Under the pieces are notes generated by a model. It had not been told where the DNA came from, did no database searches, and was given only the letters and a program-made list of their open reading frames with translations. DNA of 64,000 nt from Microglena sp. YARC (Eukaryota > Chlorophyta > Chlorophyceae > Chlamydomonadales > Chlamydomonadaceae), in contig CM039462.1 in assembly GCA_022414725.1 (NCBI GenBank), positions 74,213,803-74,277,802 on the forward strand, written 5' to 3'. Position numbers and translations under genes: made by a program. This document shows, piece after piece, positions 20,148 through 30,735 of this stretch (its first letter is position 1; every line of letters begins with the position of its first letter).

Positions 20148-22299
20148 ATGACGGACCCTGATATATGGGCTGATCGACACAGGAACTTCAAGTCCCTCCC
20201 GATGGAAGAATGGCTTCGTGACGGCGCTGTCTTGGTGCGTGAGGCGTTTAAGTACGCGTGCGAAGACGTTGGCTTGGTGTGGGGCGAAGTCGATATCAAT
20301 GAGGAGCTGTTTGATTCTGCTGTGAAGGCGTTGAATAACGTCAACATGAACATGAAGCTGTACGTGAGCCAGGTGTATGGAATGGCATGGTCTATGATGC
20401 GGTTCTACAAGATACAAGACAATCCCTGCTTCTGTTTTTCCTGGCGGCTTGATTTTGGACGACCTAGGGACTGGAAAGACGATCAAGGCGTTGCTCGCGA
20501 TTTGTGGAATTTCCTACATGATGGGGTGGAATGATAGCATCAATCTGGAGAACAAAGACAACTGCAGTGTAGTCGTGGTCCCTGATGTTTTGGTAGCCAC
20601 GGATGTGTGGATGCACCATGCTGCCATTCTGTTCAAGTCGTCTGGAATCGTGGCTCATATTACGAATGCGAGGATGTTCCCCAAGCATTTCCCCATGGTG
20701 GCTATCATGGATCTGAAACTGTTCTCAAACAAGAACAAGCCTGCGTTCCTGGAGGTACGTACCCATTGATTGTTCCGTACACAAAGCGGACGTGTTGTAC
20801 ATTTAATGGTGTTGTTCCATCATGGATAATAGCAAGTTGGTGAACCGTGACCATTATAGAGGTACGTATCTGGCAGGTTCTTCAGAACGCAGTGTCGAGC
20901 GTAGTGAGAATACAAAACACATACAAGCGGACTTTTGGGGAACATGCTTAACATTATTCCCTTGTGTATCAACCACAAATGTAGGAGTGTGTGTTGAACA
21001 TAAGAGTCATGAAAACATAATAAGGGAGATGCTGGAATACTACAATGAAAACTTGTGCACACGTACCATTATTCACCGGTCTGAATGTCATTTTATCGAT
21101 GTTTGCAGAAGCGTGGTGGGAAGGCTTTCAACTGCGTCTTTGTGGATGAGGTCCACAAGATTCATACGCCCCGCCAGTGGTTCAACAACATCGGTCATGC
21201 GGTTTTCCCTATGACTGCGACCCCCCCCCCTGCTGGCAAACGTGTCTTTGAGGAAATTGTGTGGTACATACACAATGAAGATACCATTGATGTCGAGGAG
21301 AGCTCGGACATGTACAGGACGTCTGTGGATAAGGTGAAGTTGGCTGCTGAAAACGGCGATGCTTTGCCGCTGCTCTCGAGTCTGGTACTAGTGGACATGG
21401 ACCCTGTCACTGAAAAGTTCCAGTCATTCATGGCCAAGTGCGTTGATTCCTCCATCTCCCGCACCAAGGTTGGTGCGAACAAGGTGTACAGCTCCATATA
21501 CTTCATGCCATGGATGTTGATTGAGCACCAGAAGGGGGAGGAGTCGTCTTCCATCTGGCAAGAAGCGTCGGATAGCTCATGCGGACCGTTTCATCAGGAA
21601 GGAGGGCTACGACTTTGTCTTCATGAACCCTCCTTCCGACCCAAGCAAGACACTGACCTTGATGAAGGAGAAGATGTCCACCGAAGCTACCGATTCGTTT
21701 GATTTCTTCGAGCTTGCGAAGTCATCTCCGCACAAGATTGATTGTGACGGCACACGAGTCTATGTGGGTCCCTACATTGCCGGGGCCATCGATGTGTTGA
21801 ATGATGTGATGTGTATGGAGAGTTCCGACACCAAGGTGGTCATCTTCACGATGTTTACTCAGGAACTCGAATTGTTGACCTTCCTCATCAACAGCATGCG
21901 CATGAAGCACCAACACAGCGGACAGTGCGTTGTTGCCCTGGGCTTGAATGGGAAGACGAGCAACAGCGAAAAGGATTACACATTGGACAAATTCAGGGTC
22001 CCCGATTCCCAGGAGCGAGTTCTAATCCTCAGCCGGACGTACGCCAAGGGCCTGAACCTTCAGGCGGCGAACAACATCATCATGCTTACGTGGACAACGA
22101 TGTGAATAATGACAATCAGGCCATCCATCGGGTGTTCAGGAGCGAGCAGACACGGTCTGTACTATGGACGCATGTGTGCGGGAGGAGTTCGGTTGAGAGG
22201 GCGTGTGTGGCGAAGAAGTTTGGCAAGAAAAACTGTGACAAGTCAGACCATGTCGGAGCAATGTGCAAGAACATGGAATTTAGATTGCGTCCCAGCTGA
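20148..22299 (+). pseudogene. SNF2-type superfamily 2 helicase, frameshifted, with a probable intron
   Basis: Start ATG at 20,148. Motifs in order: Walker A 'ILDDLGTGKTIKALLA' (about 20,450-20,500), 'VVVVPDVLV' (Ia), Walker B 'VFVDEVHKIH' (about 21,140), 'FPMTATP' (III), 'SDTKVVIFTMFTQELELL' (IV), 'ERVLILSRTYAKGLNLQAAN' (V) and 'NQAIHRVFRSEQTRSV' (VI). The order and the 'GLNLQAAN'/'QAIHRVFR' motifs fit the SNF2 group of DNA-dependent ATPases, common in giant viruses. Between motifs Ia and II a 354-base segment with GT-AG ends (20,755-21,108) interrupts the frame. Other breaks lie near 20,440, 21,545 and 22,100. Total about 600 residues without the insert. Confidence 0.82.
20755..21108 (+). 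other. Candidate spliceosomal intron in the helicase gene
   Basis: The coding frame stops at 'ctggag|gtacgt' and resumes at 'tttgcag|aagcgtgg', where the Walker B region begins. The donor 'gtacgt', the acceptor 'tttgcag' and a branch-like 'ctgaatg' about 28 bases upstream of the acceptor fit a eukaryotic intron. The interval contains stops in all frames and no recognised gene. Confidence 0.6.
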
Positions 22300-22341
22300 T
22301 GTTTCCATTTTGAATAAACAAATTGCAGATATTTTATTTTT

Positions 22342-22480
22342 TACACTCGACGGAATACTAAATTGAAACCGCTTTCTGGAGTGTACGGTACACCTTATGG
22401 TGTAGCAACCCACATTGCAGTGGAACACCATCATGTTTTTTTGTAGCCCATCAACAACACGCATCCCTGCAAAATGGAAG
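22342..22480 (+). mobile_element. Short non-autonomous element, 'tacactcgacggaa' family
   Basis: Begins 'tacactcgacggaatact', then 'gctttctggagtgtacgg', 'tacaccttatggtgtagc' and 'gcagtggaacaccatc'. It is closely similar to 59,004-59,130, also in the same orientation. No coding capacity. Confidence 0.65.
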
Positions 22481-22554
22481 TTGAATTTCAATTCTGAGTC
22501 ACCATATTTTGTACGTCGGAGATTTCATTGTAAAAGAGCAAGCTTGTGATCTTT

Positions 22555-23106
22555 CTACACCGGTGGACGCGTGCCCCAGAAATTGGGTGGTTCCTTTGCT
22601 TCCATATTCTTGGCATTGTATGAGGGGTACGCAGATGCGATCAGAATCTCTTCCTGGGAACGCATAAACGGATAGGGCACGTCGTATGTTGCGACGGTGC
22701 GGTGGTTACCAGATGGCCTCCGTGGCATAGAGATTGAGCGGAACGGAACAGGTTCTGCTAAACGCAATGACCCCCGTCTCAACTTACCTTGTGATCGCCA
22801 CCATATGTACACTGTAGGGGGCACGAGATCTCCTTTGAGGTTTGCGTAGTACGAAGACGGGGTGGCTGCAAAACGAAGTTCGTACTTGTTGCTTTTGGAG
22901 TTTCGGTGGACTTTCCCTCTATTTGGTGTGCCATAGAATGCCTGCCACGCGTCCGCATAAGGGAGTGCCGACCCTGAAAAACTCATCCTTCGGTCAACGG
23001 GGTTCGCTGCGATGTACTCAACAACATCTCCGTCTACGATCTCGTTGGGCGGAAGTATCACTGGAAAATCGAAATACATTACAATCACAGACAGACAGAA
23101 AATCAC
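22555..23106 (-). CDS. Conserved giant-virus protein with 'RMSFSGSALPYADA' motif
   Basis: Intact minus-strand frame of 183 codons. N-terminal hydrophobic and proline-containing segment, then 'VDRRMSFSGSALPYADAWQA' followed by 'TPNRG', then beta-rich sequence 'VPPTVYIWWRSQGKLRRGSL' and an ending 'PPNFWGTRPPV'. The combination of '(R)FSGS.LP...A..AF..TPN.G' and a terminal 'FWG.(R/K)PP' is one I associate with a conserved hypothetical protein of large algal and amoebal viruses; function unknown. It is transcribed divergently from PolB, about 100 bases away, which suggests a shared promoter interval. One of few undamaged frames here. Confidence 0.6.
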   Translation of the reverse strand: MIFCLSVIVMYFDFPVILPPNEIVDGDVVEYIAANPVDRRMSFSGSALPYADAWQAFYGTPNRGKVHRNSKSNKYELRFAATPSSYYANLKGDLVPPTVYIWWRSQGKLRRGSLRLAEPVPFRSISMPRRPSGNHRTVATYDVPYPFMRSQEEILIASAYPSYNAKNMEAKEPPNFWGTRPPV

Positions 23107-23202
23107 TTTACAATGTTGTCCACAATTTTTTTACAAGGGATTCTCGAGAAAGGAATGTAAAGCTCTTGATGGGTTAAGTTATTAGTCTCACACATCAGTT
23201 CC

Positions 23203-23595
23203 ATGAATACACGTGACCGTCTCATTGCATCTGCCATCGACAGCAATGTCTCGGATGGCGATGGGGCGACACCGTCATCAATCTCCGCACAGTGTCTCAC
23301 GTGGTACGCAGAGGATGTCGAGGATTGCAATGAGGACGACGATAGCGACGACTCTGCTGACGAGGACGGCTCGAGACCCCAAAGAAGTCGTGACACTTCT
23401 TGGTACCGCATCCACATGTTCGGTGTGTCCAAGTGTGGTCGATCTGTGCACGCTGAGATCGATGGAGCGCAGCCAAGGTTCTACTTGAGGAGCAGAGCAG
23501 GCTCGTTCTCAACACTCCGCCAATGGCTCTACGAGATAGCCGGATCGTACGTGCGCATTGAAGATGTGGAGCTTGTGCATCGCATGAACTTCTAG
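23203..23595 (+). pseudogene. Family B DNA polymerase, N-terminal part, ended by in-frame TAG
   Basis: A 130-codon frame with an acidic linker, then 'SWYRIHMFGVSKCGRSVHAE' and 'QPRFYLR', which match the beta-strand start of the N-terminal domain of viral B-family polymerases. It ends at TAG 23,593-23,595, in the same frame as the main polymerase frame, with no frameshift. The sequence after the TAG continues the N-terminal domain ('LTFRSLRGMRVL'). It is therefore the first part of the polymerase, cut by one nonsense codon. Confidence 0.8.
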
Positions 23596-23628
23596 GGGTT
23601 TAACAACCATCAAAAGGAACCGTTCGCC

Positions 23629-26600
23629 ATGCTCACCTTCAGATCACTTCGAGGCATGCGTGTGCTTGCGAGCTCTATCCAAAAGAAGATAGATACTGGG
23701 AACGTTCCGCATGGCTTGCGCCCACTCGAGCTCTTCGAATCCAACGTGGACCCCATCCTACGCTTCTTCCACGAACACCAAATCCAACCCGCCGGGTGGG
23801 TGGACGTGGACGCAGAAAAGCTTGCAAGACGAGGATCCAAAAATCGTGAACCCTTAAGCACCGGACTGCATGCGCACATCCAGCTGCCTCAAAGAAGCCA
23901 TCGAGGTCCATCACTGGAGATCGGTATACGTCCATCTGTTTCGACCTCAAACGAGGACATGGCTCCGTTGGTGATCGCCAGCTTTGATCTCGAGTGCGAC
24001 TCCTTGCACGGCGACTTTCCTGTCCCTATCAAGGACTACCGTCGTCTCGCGCTCGACGTGGACAACCTGTGGGAAGTAGGCGGCAAGTTGCCTCTGAAGC
24101 AGTCCGGTAGCGAGTACGATGTCAAGAAGGTGTTGATGGCTGCCATGGATGACGCGTTCTTCAACCAGGGTTCTGAGGGTCTTGCGCACGCACTCGCGTT
24201 CTCACACACCTCGTCGTCTAACAGAGACCGCGTGCGCATGCTCCCTACCTTTAATCACGTCGCAGACGACATGTACGCTATTCTTAAACAAAGTCAAAAG
24301 CTGAACGGCTCTACCAATCGCGTGGAGAAGCTCTTGTCCGTTCTGAACAAGGCCTTCATGCATGCGCATCCGCTCAAGGGTGACTCCATCATCCAGATCG
24401 GCGTGACCGCGCATGTCTACGGTCAGCAACATGCGTCCTCGCGAGCGATATTTGTCCTCGGCTCTTGCACCGAGGAACTGGGCGACGAGGACGATACCAC
24501 CAAGACAGTTGTGCACACCTTTGAGTCTGAGGCGGATCTCATTTGCGCGTGGGCCGACTACATTGGCAAGGACCTAGACCCTGACATTCTGACAGGATAC
24601 AACATCTTCGGCTTCGACTTCTCGTACCTGCACGAGCGCGCCACGGCACTAGACGTGGACGAACGCATATGCGATAGTCTCACGCGTCACTCCCACGCAC
24701 CAGGCAAGCTGGTCGTTCATGAGATGTCTTCTTCTGCCTTGGGTGACAACGTCCTCAAGTACATTGATGCTCCTGGACGCGTGCTCATAGACCTCATGAA
24801 GATAGTCCAACGCGACCACCGACTGGACTCCTACAAGCTCGACGCCGTTGCTCGACATTTTACGGGCAAGGCCAAGGACGACGTCTCCCCCAAGGACATT
24901 TTCAGATTGCAGAAGGGAAGTGCCGGGGACCGCGCGATCATCGCGCGGTACTGTGTCCAGGATTGCGCTCTGTGCAACCTGTTGGTCGCCAAACTAGAGA
25001 TCCTCGCTAACAACGTTGGCATGGCCAACGTTTGCTGGGTTCCTCTATCGTACATCTTCATGCGCGGTCAGGGCGTCAAGATCTTCTCGTTGGTGTCCAA
25101 GCAGTGTCTCGAGGACGGGTTCGTCATTCCCACAAAACGCTACATCCCTCCCCAGTCGTTTGGGGGGGGTGTGGATGAGGAGGATGGGTACGAGGGTGCA
25201 ATCGTGCTCGAGCCAGAGCCCGGTATGTACCTTGACACACCGGTGTCCGTTCTTGATTACAACTCGTTGTACCCTTCGTCAATGATCTCAGAGAACATCT
25301 CGCACGACACGATAATGTTGGATAAGGAGAAATACGGGTCTCTTCCTGGTGTGGAGTATGTGGAGATTTCTACCAACGGTACCCAGGTCTGTCGGTTCCC
25401 GCAGTCGCGCAAGGGCGTTCTTCCCTGCATCCTCGAGGCGCTCCTCCAACGCCGCAAACAAACCCGTTATCGCGCCACGCATGTGCGTGTTTCGGACGCT
25501 GCTACCAACGAAACTGTTTTTGTCGGACAAGAAAAAGACTGGGAGAAAAAGAAGCTCGAGCTTGAGGATGCGAAGAATTACAAGATAGAGCCGGCTTACA
25601 CGAACTTCCAGCGCGCTGTTTTGGATGGGTTGCAGTTCGCGTACAAGACCACTGCAAACTCCTTGTACGGTCAGATGGGTGCTCGCACGAGTCCTCTGTA
25701 CCTTCGCGATGTGGCGGCTTGCACCACTGCAACTGGACGCGCCATGATAATGTTTGCAAAGGATTTCATCGAGCGGGAGTTCCAGGGGCATGTCGTGTAC
25801 GGCGACACGGACTCGTTGTTTGTCGTCTTTCCCTCACCTGACAATGCATCGCATCGCGACCGCCTTGCGACAAGCATCCGGGCTGGACAGGACGTCTCGA
25901 GGGAGATCCATCAGCACCTCAAGAAGCCGCACAACCAGGAGTACGAGAAGACGCTCTTCCCCCTCATATTGTTGAGCAAGAAGCGGTATGTCGGGCTTCT
26001 TTACGAGAACGACCCTGACGAACCTGCACCAAAGCAGAAGTCCATGGGCATAGCTCTCAAGCGACGTGACTATGCCCAGGTTGTGAAGCGTGTGTACGGG
26101 GGCGTGATCGATATTGTGCTGACGCGGAGGGACGTGCCTGCGGCCGTGAGCTTCTTGCGTGACAGGCTTTGTGAGCTCGCTGCTGGTTGCACTCCATTGG
26201 AGGAACTTGTTATTAGTAAGACGCTGAAGAGCCACTACAAGTTCCCTGCCCAGATCGCGCATGCCGTGCTTGCCCGTCGTATGTACGAGCGCGACCCTGG
26301 CTCTGCGCCGCAGGTTAATGACCGGATTCCCTATGTTTTCATCGAGACGACTAAGAATAACGCGCTCATGGGCGAGCGCATAGAGCACGTCGACTTTGTG
26401 CGGGCGAACCCTCAGAAGGTGCGCATCGACGCAAAGATGTACATCGAGAATCAGTTGATGAAGTCTTGCACGCAACTGCTTGCCATCGCTCTCGAACAGA
26501 TCCCCGGGTACACTTATCGCGTGGCCCTCTCTGGTCGCCGCGCTCTCAGCGACATCGCTGATGGGAAGAACGGCGACGTAGCCAAGGCGCGCGAGCGGCT

Positions 26601-26739
26601 GAACACGCTTCGTGAACGGGAGGTTGAAAGACTCGTGTTCACGCCTGTGCTTGCGTCCGATGATGTGCGGCGGAGCGTGAACCTATGCAATGGACAGCGG
26701 GAGATCTCAAGCTTCTTTTCAGTATCCAGCAGACAGTAA
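23629..26739 (+). CDS. polB: Family B DNA polymerase, main open frame
   Basis: A 1,036-codon frame with every catalytic motif. Exonuclease I 'ASFDLECDS' (about 23,980-24,005), Exo II 'GYNIFGFDFSYL' (about 24,596-24,630), Exo III 'RYCVQDCAL' (about 24,946-24,970), polymerase motif A 'DYNSLYPSSM' (about 25,255-25,285), motif B 'KTTANSLYGQMG' (about 25,646-25,680), motif C 'YGDTDSLFV' (about 25,798-25,825) and the 'LLSKKRYVG' block. Two insertions between the exonuclease motifs are acidic. The replicative polymerase would copy the viral genome. The N-terminal 130 residues are separated by an in-frame TAG at 23,593. Motif spacing is regular and the C-terminus ends 'EISSFFSVSSRQ', a PIP-box-like 'FF'. 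In contrast to most neighbours it has no frameshift. Confidence 0.95.
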   Translation: MLTFRSLRGMRVLASSIQKKIDTGNVPHGLRPLELFESNVDPILRFFHEHQIQPAGWVDVDAEKLARRGSKNREPLSTGLHAHIQLPQRSHRGPSLEIGIRPSVSTSNEDMAPLVIASFDLECDSLHGDFPVPIKDYRRLALDVDNLWEVGGKLPLKQSGSEYDVKKVLMAAMDDAFFNQGSEGLAHALAFSHTSSSNRDRVRMLPTFNHVADDMYAILKQSQKLNGSTNRVEKLLSVLNKAFMHAHPLKGDSIIQIGVTAHVYGQQHASSRAIFVLGSCTEELGDEDDTTKTVVHTFESEADLICAWADYIGKDLDPDILTGYNIFGFDFSYLHERATALDVDERICDSLTRHSHAPGKLVVHEMSSSALGDNVLKYIDAPGRVLIDLMKIVQRDHRLDSYKLDAVARHFTGKAKDDVSPKDIFRLQKGSAGDRAIIARYCVQDCALCNLLVAKLEILANNVGMANVCWVPLSYIFMRGQGVKIFSLVSKQCLEDGFVIPTKRYIPPQSFGGGVDEEDGYEGAIVLEPEPGMYLDTPVSVLDYNSLYPSSMISENISHDTIMLDKEKYGSLPGVEYVEISTNGTQVCRFPQSRKGVLPCILEALLQRRKQTRYRATHVRVSDAATNETVFVGQEKDWEKKKLELEDAKNYKIEPAYTNFQRAVLDGLQFAYKTTANSLYGQMGARTSPLYLRDVAACTTATGRAMIMFAKDFIEREFQGHVVYGDTDSLFVVFPSPDNASHRDRLATSIRAGQDVSREIHQHLKKPHNQEYEKTLFPLILLSKKRYVGLLYENDPDEPAPKQKSMGIALKRRDYAQVVKRVYGGVIDIVLTRRDVPAAVSFLRDRLCELAAGCTPLEELVISKTLKSHYKFPAQIAHAVLARRMYERDPGSAPQVNDRIPYVFIETTKNNALMGERIEHVDFVRANPQKVRIDAKMYIENQLMKSCTQLLAIALEQIPGYTYRVALSGRRALSDIADGKNGDVAKARERLNTLREREVERLVFTPVLASDDVRRSVNLCNGQREISSFFSVSSRQ

Positions 26740-27036
26740 ATATTATCTGTTGTTCCAATACAGTCAGCGGAACAGTTAAATGAAAAATGGCGAATGTTGT
26801 CGATTGTCTTGAATTACACTCGAATGAACATACAAATGAAACGTCTCTGTGTACAGTTGATCTCAAATAAAGTGGGACACATAATGGGTGATCCTGCCTC
26901 AAACTTTGCAGCAATGTGTAACATGTGTACAACAATCGACCGTCAGTCCAAGTTTACTGGAACATTATTGTAACAAGCATCCTTGACTTGACGACCCCAA
27001 AAAATTATGAAATGTAACTGTATAAAATTTTGACAG
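26740..27036. repeat. Transposon ends between PolB and the membrane protein
   Basis: Three ends in tandem: 'tacagtcagcggaacagt' (about 26,759), 'tacactcgaatgaacata' (about 26,815) and 'tacagttgatctcaaataaa' (about 26,853). They stand for insertions of both small families. No gene. Confidence 0.6.
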
Positions 27037-27641
27037 ATGGAATCCTTAGTAGCATTTATATCTATTTTACTGGTCATGGTCGTAGCCGGCTTTCTCATCG
27101 CCTCGCACATTTCCCTGCGAAGAGAGATCAACACACATGAAGAAGAGTTGGGAGATCTAGTATTGCGGTCGAATGCCAAGTTCAAACGCTCTCAACAAGC
27201 GGACACCATTCATTCCTCTTCTCTGGAAAAGCGAAAGCAGTCTGATGAAAAGATTAATACGATGTTGAAAGACGGTTTAGCAACGGTCAACACAAGATCT
27301 AACGACCTTAATTCCCACATCGTCGCAATCGAACGTAAACAAAAGGCATTGGACACGAAGGTGAATTTCTCAACGGGTCTGTCGGCCCAAGGAACTTTGA
27401 ATGTAACTGGAGCCACTGCCAAGGTCTGCATTGACGGGATATGTATGACAAAGGGAGACGTCGCCAATTTCAAGGCCGCCTTCGCTGAATTACAGCAGAA
27501 ACCACCCGATAAGGCCTCGGTCGCTAAAAATGCACAATCACCAATACCAATACCCAAACTTATACTACACCCTAGTTCAAAAAGCACGAGTTGTTACGGC
27601 GCCAAAACTGGCTTTTGCTACACTTGCAACGATGTCACAAG
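27037..27641 (+). pseudogene. Membrane-anchored coiled-coil protein, 5' part of a split lectin gene
   Basis: ATG 27,037. Residues 4-24 form a signal-anchor helix ('VAFISILLVMVVAGFLIAS'), residues about 27-110 a coiled coil with charged heptads, then a compact block 'TGLSAQGTLNVTGATAKVC' with 'DGICMTKGDV', a proline-rich spacer and a cysteine-bearing end 'CYGAKTGFCYTCNDV'. The natural frame stops at 27,642, where the terminal repeat of the 4.9 kb element begins; the open frame then reads by chance through the repeat to 27,705. On the far side of the element (from 32,577) an open frame continues in a compatible phase with aromatic and cysteine residues and then Gln/Ala repeats and a B-lectin. 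I infer one gene split by insertion. Confidence 0.6.
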
Positions 27642-28018
27642 TAATGGGCGTTCCTGCTTCCGAACGGATTTCCAATCTTACAATCACTTTTTGGGGGTCT
27701 TTTGATGCTTTTCAAATGCAATCTTACGATAAAAAACGTAAGATTGTAGTCAATTTTGACAAAATATGCTTGAAATGAGCTTGAAAGACGGAGAAACGTA
27801 CAGATTGCGAATGTTACAACGTTGAAATGCCATATTTTGTAACAAAAGGTGTTAACATCAATTCGTGTCTTACAATTATAATTGTAAGAAATAAAGGGAA
27901 AGCGGACGGTTATAAGGCGGCAGGCAGAATTCAGCTTTTACATCTTACAATAAAAATCGTAAGTATAATTCATTTAGTTTTTCTAATTTAGTAAAAAAAC
28001 GGCTATGTGTCAAACATC

Positions 28019-28387
28019 TTACTCCTCCTCCTCCCCCCCCTCCTCGTCCTCCTCTTCCTCCTCCTTCTCCTCCTCCATGTCCCCATCCCCATCTTCCTCC
28101 TCCTCCATCTCCTCCTCCTCAGCAATGTCTGCATTGTCTCCATCCGATTGCACAGCCTCTGCCCTGGTGTCCTTCTCAATGGATTGACAAGCTAGGAGCA
28201 TGCTTGTGTGGTACTTTCTCTGGATCTTCATACCCTTGGTGGGTTCGCAGCTAAATTGAAATGCGTCAATGGGAATATCGCCCGTCCATGTTGCTTTTCT
28301 CCTAACCCCCACGGTAATAGGCACAAGCTTGTGGTCCATCCAATCTTCTGGCCAAGTTGGGTATTGTGTTTCAGTGTACACCAACTT
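28019..28387 (-). pseudogene. Acidic C-terminal tail of the transposon protein
   Basis: Directly after a TAG at 28,388 the same minus-strand frame continues 'KLVYTETQYPTWPEDWMDHK' and ends in a long Glu/Asp run (about 28,019-28,130). The tail probably belongs to the 28,388-29,343 protein, split by one nonsense codon. A copy of the acidic part lies inverted at about 31,925-32,050. Confidence 0.5.
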
Positions 28388-29343
28388 CTAAGCCCCAGAG
28401 TACAAGGGCTTTAAATACACACATTCCACTTCTCCATTCACTGGTAGTGATTTGACCTCCACCACGTCCCATCCTCTCAATCCGCTAGAGTCATCCATTT
28501 GTACCTTGACCACAGCGACATGACCAACAACCAAATCAGTAGTGGGCTCGTAGGCTATTCTTCTATCCGGCTTCGTCCCTTGTGAAGAATATAAGTACAA
28601 CACATCCTCCTCCTCTGGCCTTTCCATATTAGTCTCCAAAGTGTGTGCAACCTTCATAGTCTTGGCAATCTTGTTACTTGCAGGTAAAAGGTCTGACACA
28701 TCCATGGACAAGTCATCCAATGCTGCTATCAAGCGCTTGGCCATTGATTTCTCAGACTGTGTCAGAACACGACTGGTTGCTGACAACTCCGATGGGAAGT
28801 CGACAAAATGTTGGTCTTTCGGGTACTCCCCAGTCACAGCATCATCTGGTTGAGTGCTCCAATAACTCTTCTCAACTTTGAAGAAATCAGTCCACCACTT
28901 ATTGCTGGCTTCCCAAGTTTCACGAAGCATCTCGGCAATATGTTTGAAGGACTGGGCATGGGATGGGCCATCGGCTGCTGGTTCATCCATCGGCTGCTGG
29001 TCATCGGCTGCTGGTTCTAGAACCAGAAGGTCCTCCGCTGCGTGTCGTACACGGACATCAGCTACGGGTCCTGCACGGTCGTCACCGGCGGTTTGTACAG
29101 GACCATCGGCCATGTGGCCTGCAAGGACGTCACCTCCGGGCTTCTCGTTATGAATAGTCTTCCAGACAGCCGCCCAGTTTGCCTCGATATTCTCGAGCTC
29201 TTCAATCTTGATCTTGGGGGCTTCCTTAAATACTGTTATGGTGTCCACCAGTGGGAAGCCTTGAAGGACGTAAATAGGTTCAGCGTCATTGTCCCACTGT
29301 CCTCTCCAAGATCCTGACTCGTCATACTCCTTGTAATAGACCC
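28388..29343 (-). CDS. Transposon protein, C-terminal exon
   Basis: Minus-strand exon starting after a splice acceptor 'caattgcag' near 29,344. It begins 'VYYKEYDESGSWRGQWDNDA' and 'PIYVLQGFPLVDT', followed by 'IEANWAAVWKTIHNEKP', an Asp/Ala/Pro-rich spacer (about 29,100-28,960), 'WTDFFKVEKSYWS' and 'GLRGWDVVEVKSLP', which resembles the segment after the DUF7869 core in eukaryotic transposon proteins. It is a product of the 4.9 kb element, not of the virus. Function beyond mobilisation is unknown. Confidence 0.5.
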
Positions 29344-29632
29344 CTGCAATTGTTGGTGTGCAAACATGTATTGTATATTAGTGAATCCTTTAGGACACCC
29401 ATATTCCTCCCGACTATACTCGGGAGCATCCCTTGGATAATACATCCTAGGTCCTAGGTACAACTTCCTTTGTATCATTTAGTTTCCATTGAAGACTGTA
29501 CATGTAAATCAATGAGGACATGGCACACCCATATTCCTCCCGAGCATAATCGGGAGCATTGTGCAGACAGTACATACACGCACGGTAGCATTTAATTTGT
29601 GAATATCAGTATATCAAGCATTCTTACCGACT

Positions 29633-30168
29633 CTCCCGTTGGGACCTTTCGTTATCTTGAATGCGTGTAAACGGCGATTAACTCCTTTAACGGTGCTAGT
29701 GCCATGTCCGAACAACTTGTAAACGTTGTCTAGGAGGACAGCGGAGAAGTCCCCTATAGAGGTCACGACGTCTTGCCTTGTGTAAGGGCCCATTCTCTTG
29801 AATAAGTTACCAACAATGCCCATCAGATGGTCCAGGGTGTACACTTCCATGTTCTTTAACCCTTGCGAGATCACAGAGTACTTTTGGTCAAGATTGCTAT
29901 GTGTGTGTCCGGGAGGGAGGAAATGGACGTACACCTCCTCAAAACCAGTTCATCTCAACCAGCAAGGACAAGTATGCGAACATGAAAGCGTTCTTGTTGT
30001 CCTTTGCCGTGTTGTCCATTTGCAAGAAGCAATACGGTGGAAGCTGCCCCTCTTCTTCAAGGACCCGGTTGAAGAAATGTTGGAAGCATGATATAGTCAG
30101 ATTGATGGACTGCGAGTAGAATGGCAAAGCCCAATAACCAATGAAGCCTCTTCCCTGGGAGAATAATC
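29633..30168 (-). pseudogene. DUF7869-like transposon protein, core exon
   Basis: After an acceptor 'aactcag' near 30,169 the minus strand encodes 'QGRGFIGYWALPFYSQSINL', 'LPPYCFLQMDNTAKDNKNAF' and 'LPPGHTHSNLDQKYSVIS', ending at a donor 'gtaagaat' near 29,632. The 'DN....NKN' and 'LP.GHTH..(L/I)DQ.(Y/F)S' motifs are the hallmark of the DUF7869 group, RNase H-like proteins of eukaryotic transposons in plants, fungi and oomycetes. One extra base near 29,943 breaks the frame between the two motifs. The catalytic role of the Asp and His residues is assumed, not shown. Confidence 0.68.
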
Positions 30169-30305
30169 CTGAGTTAACATAGAAGGAAACATGAAGTCAG
30201 AATATTAGCATTATTTTGTTAAGTAATCATTTCAAGTTTTAAATACTGTGTATGCTCCCGATTATGATCGGGAGGACATGTCCTACGTGCGCTGTATTTG
30301 TACTC

Positions 30306-30480
30306 ACACATGATGCGTGTCTTTAGAAGATCACCTCCTGCAGTCTTCTTTGTATGTGAGAAGTGGCGTGACTGAGGAAGATTAGTCTTCTTGTTGTCCA
30401 TTGCATCAGCGGATACGTGCAAGAAGAGCTTCGGATACTGTTCAGACAGTTTTTCACAGATGTCATACCTACGCCTTGAC
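30306..30480 (-). pseudogene. DUF7869-like transposon protein, upstream exon
   Basis: The minus strand reads 'CEKLSEQYPKLFLHVSADAM', then 'DNKKTNLPQSRHFSHTKK', ending near a donor 'gtgagtac' at about 30,305. This is the part just before the core motif in DUF7869 proteins ('D.M...KT..P'). The N-terminal part of the protein cannot be traced above 30,480, where repeats begin, so the element is probably defective. Confidence 0.5.
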
Positions 30481-30735
30481 TGGTTTTAGGATTGCTTTCC
30501 CCCTACTTTTCTTCTCCACGGGAATATTTGTCTGGCTTACTCCTTATGACTTGTGTTGTGGAATCCCAGGAATTCTGGGTACCAGAATACCAGGGATTGG
30601 AGGGAATGTTATGATACAGCCTATAGCTGTATCAGTAACGGTGCGGGGCTTAGGTCCGACACCCACTCTAGCAGCTGGTGACCAGGCATCTGCCTGGCAG
30701 CTAGCAGTGTAGTAGGTGACTTCAAGCGAATAGGG

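Noticed and set aside
20755..21108. The helicase insert as an intein or transposon.
   Set aside because: It has stops in all frames, no splicing-domain motifs and no inverted ends; GT-AG borders fit better.
25834..26475. Minus-strand frames opposite PolB and RPB1.
   Set aside because: They are shadows of strongly conserved enzymes with no motifs of their own.
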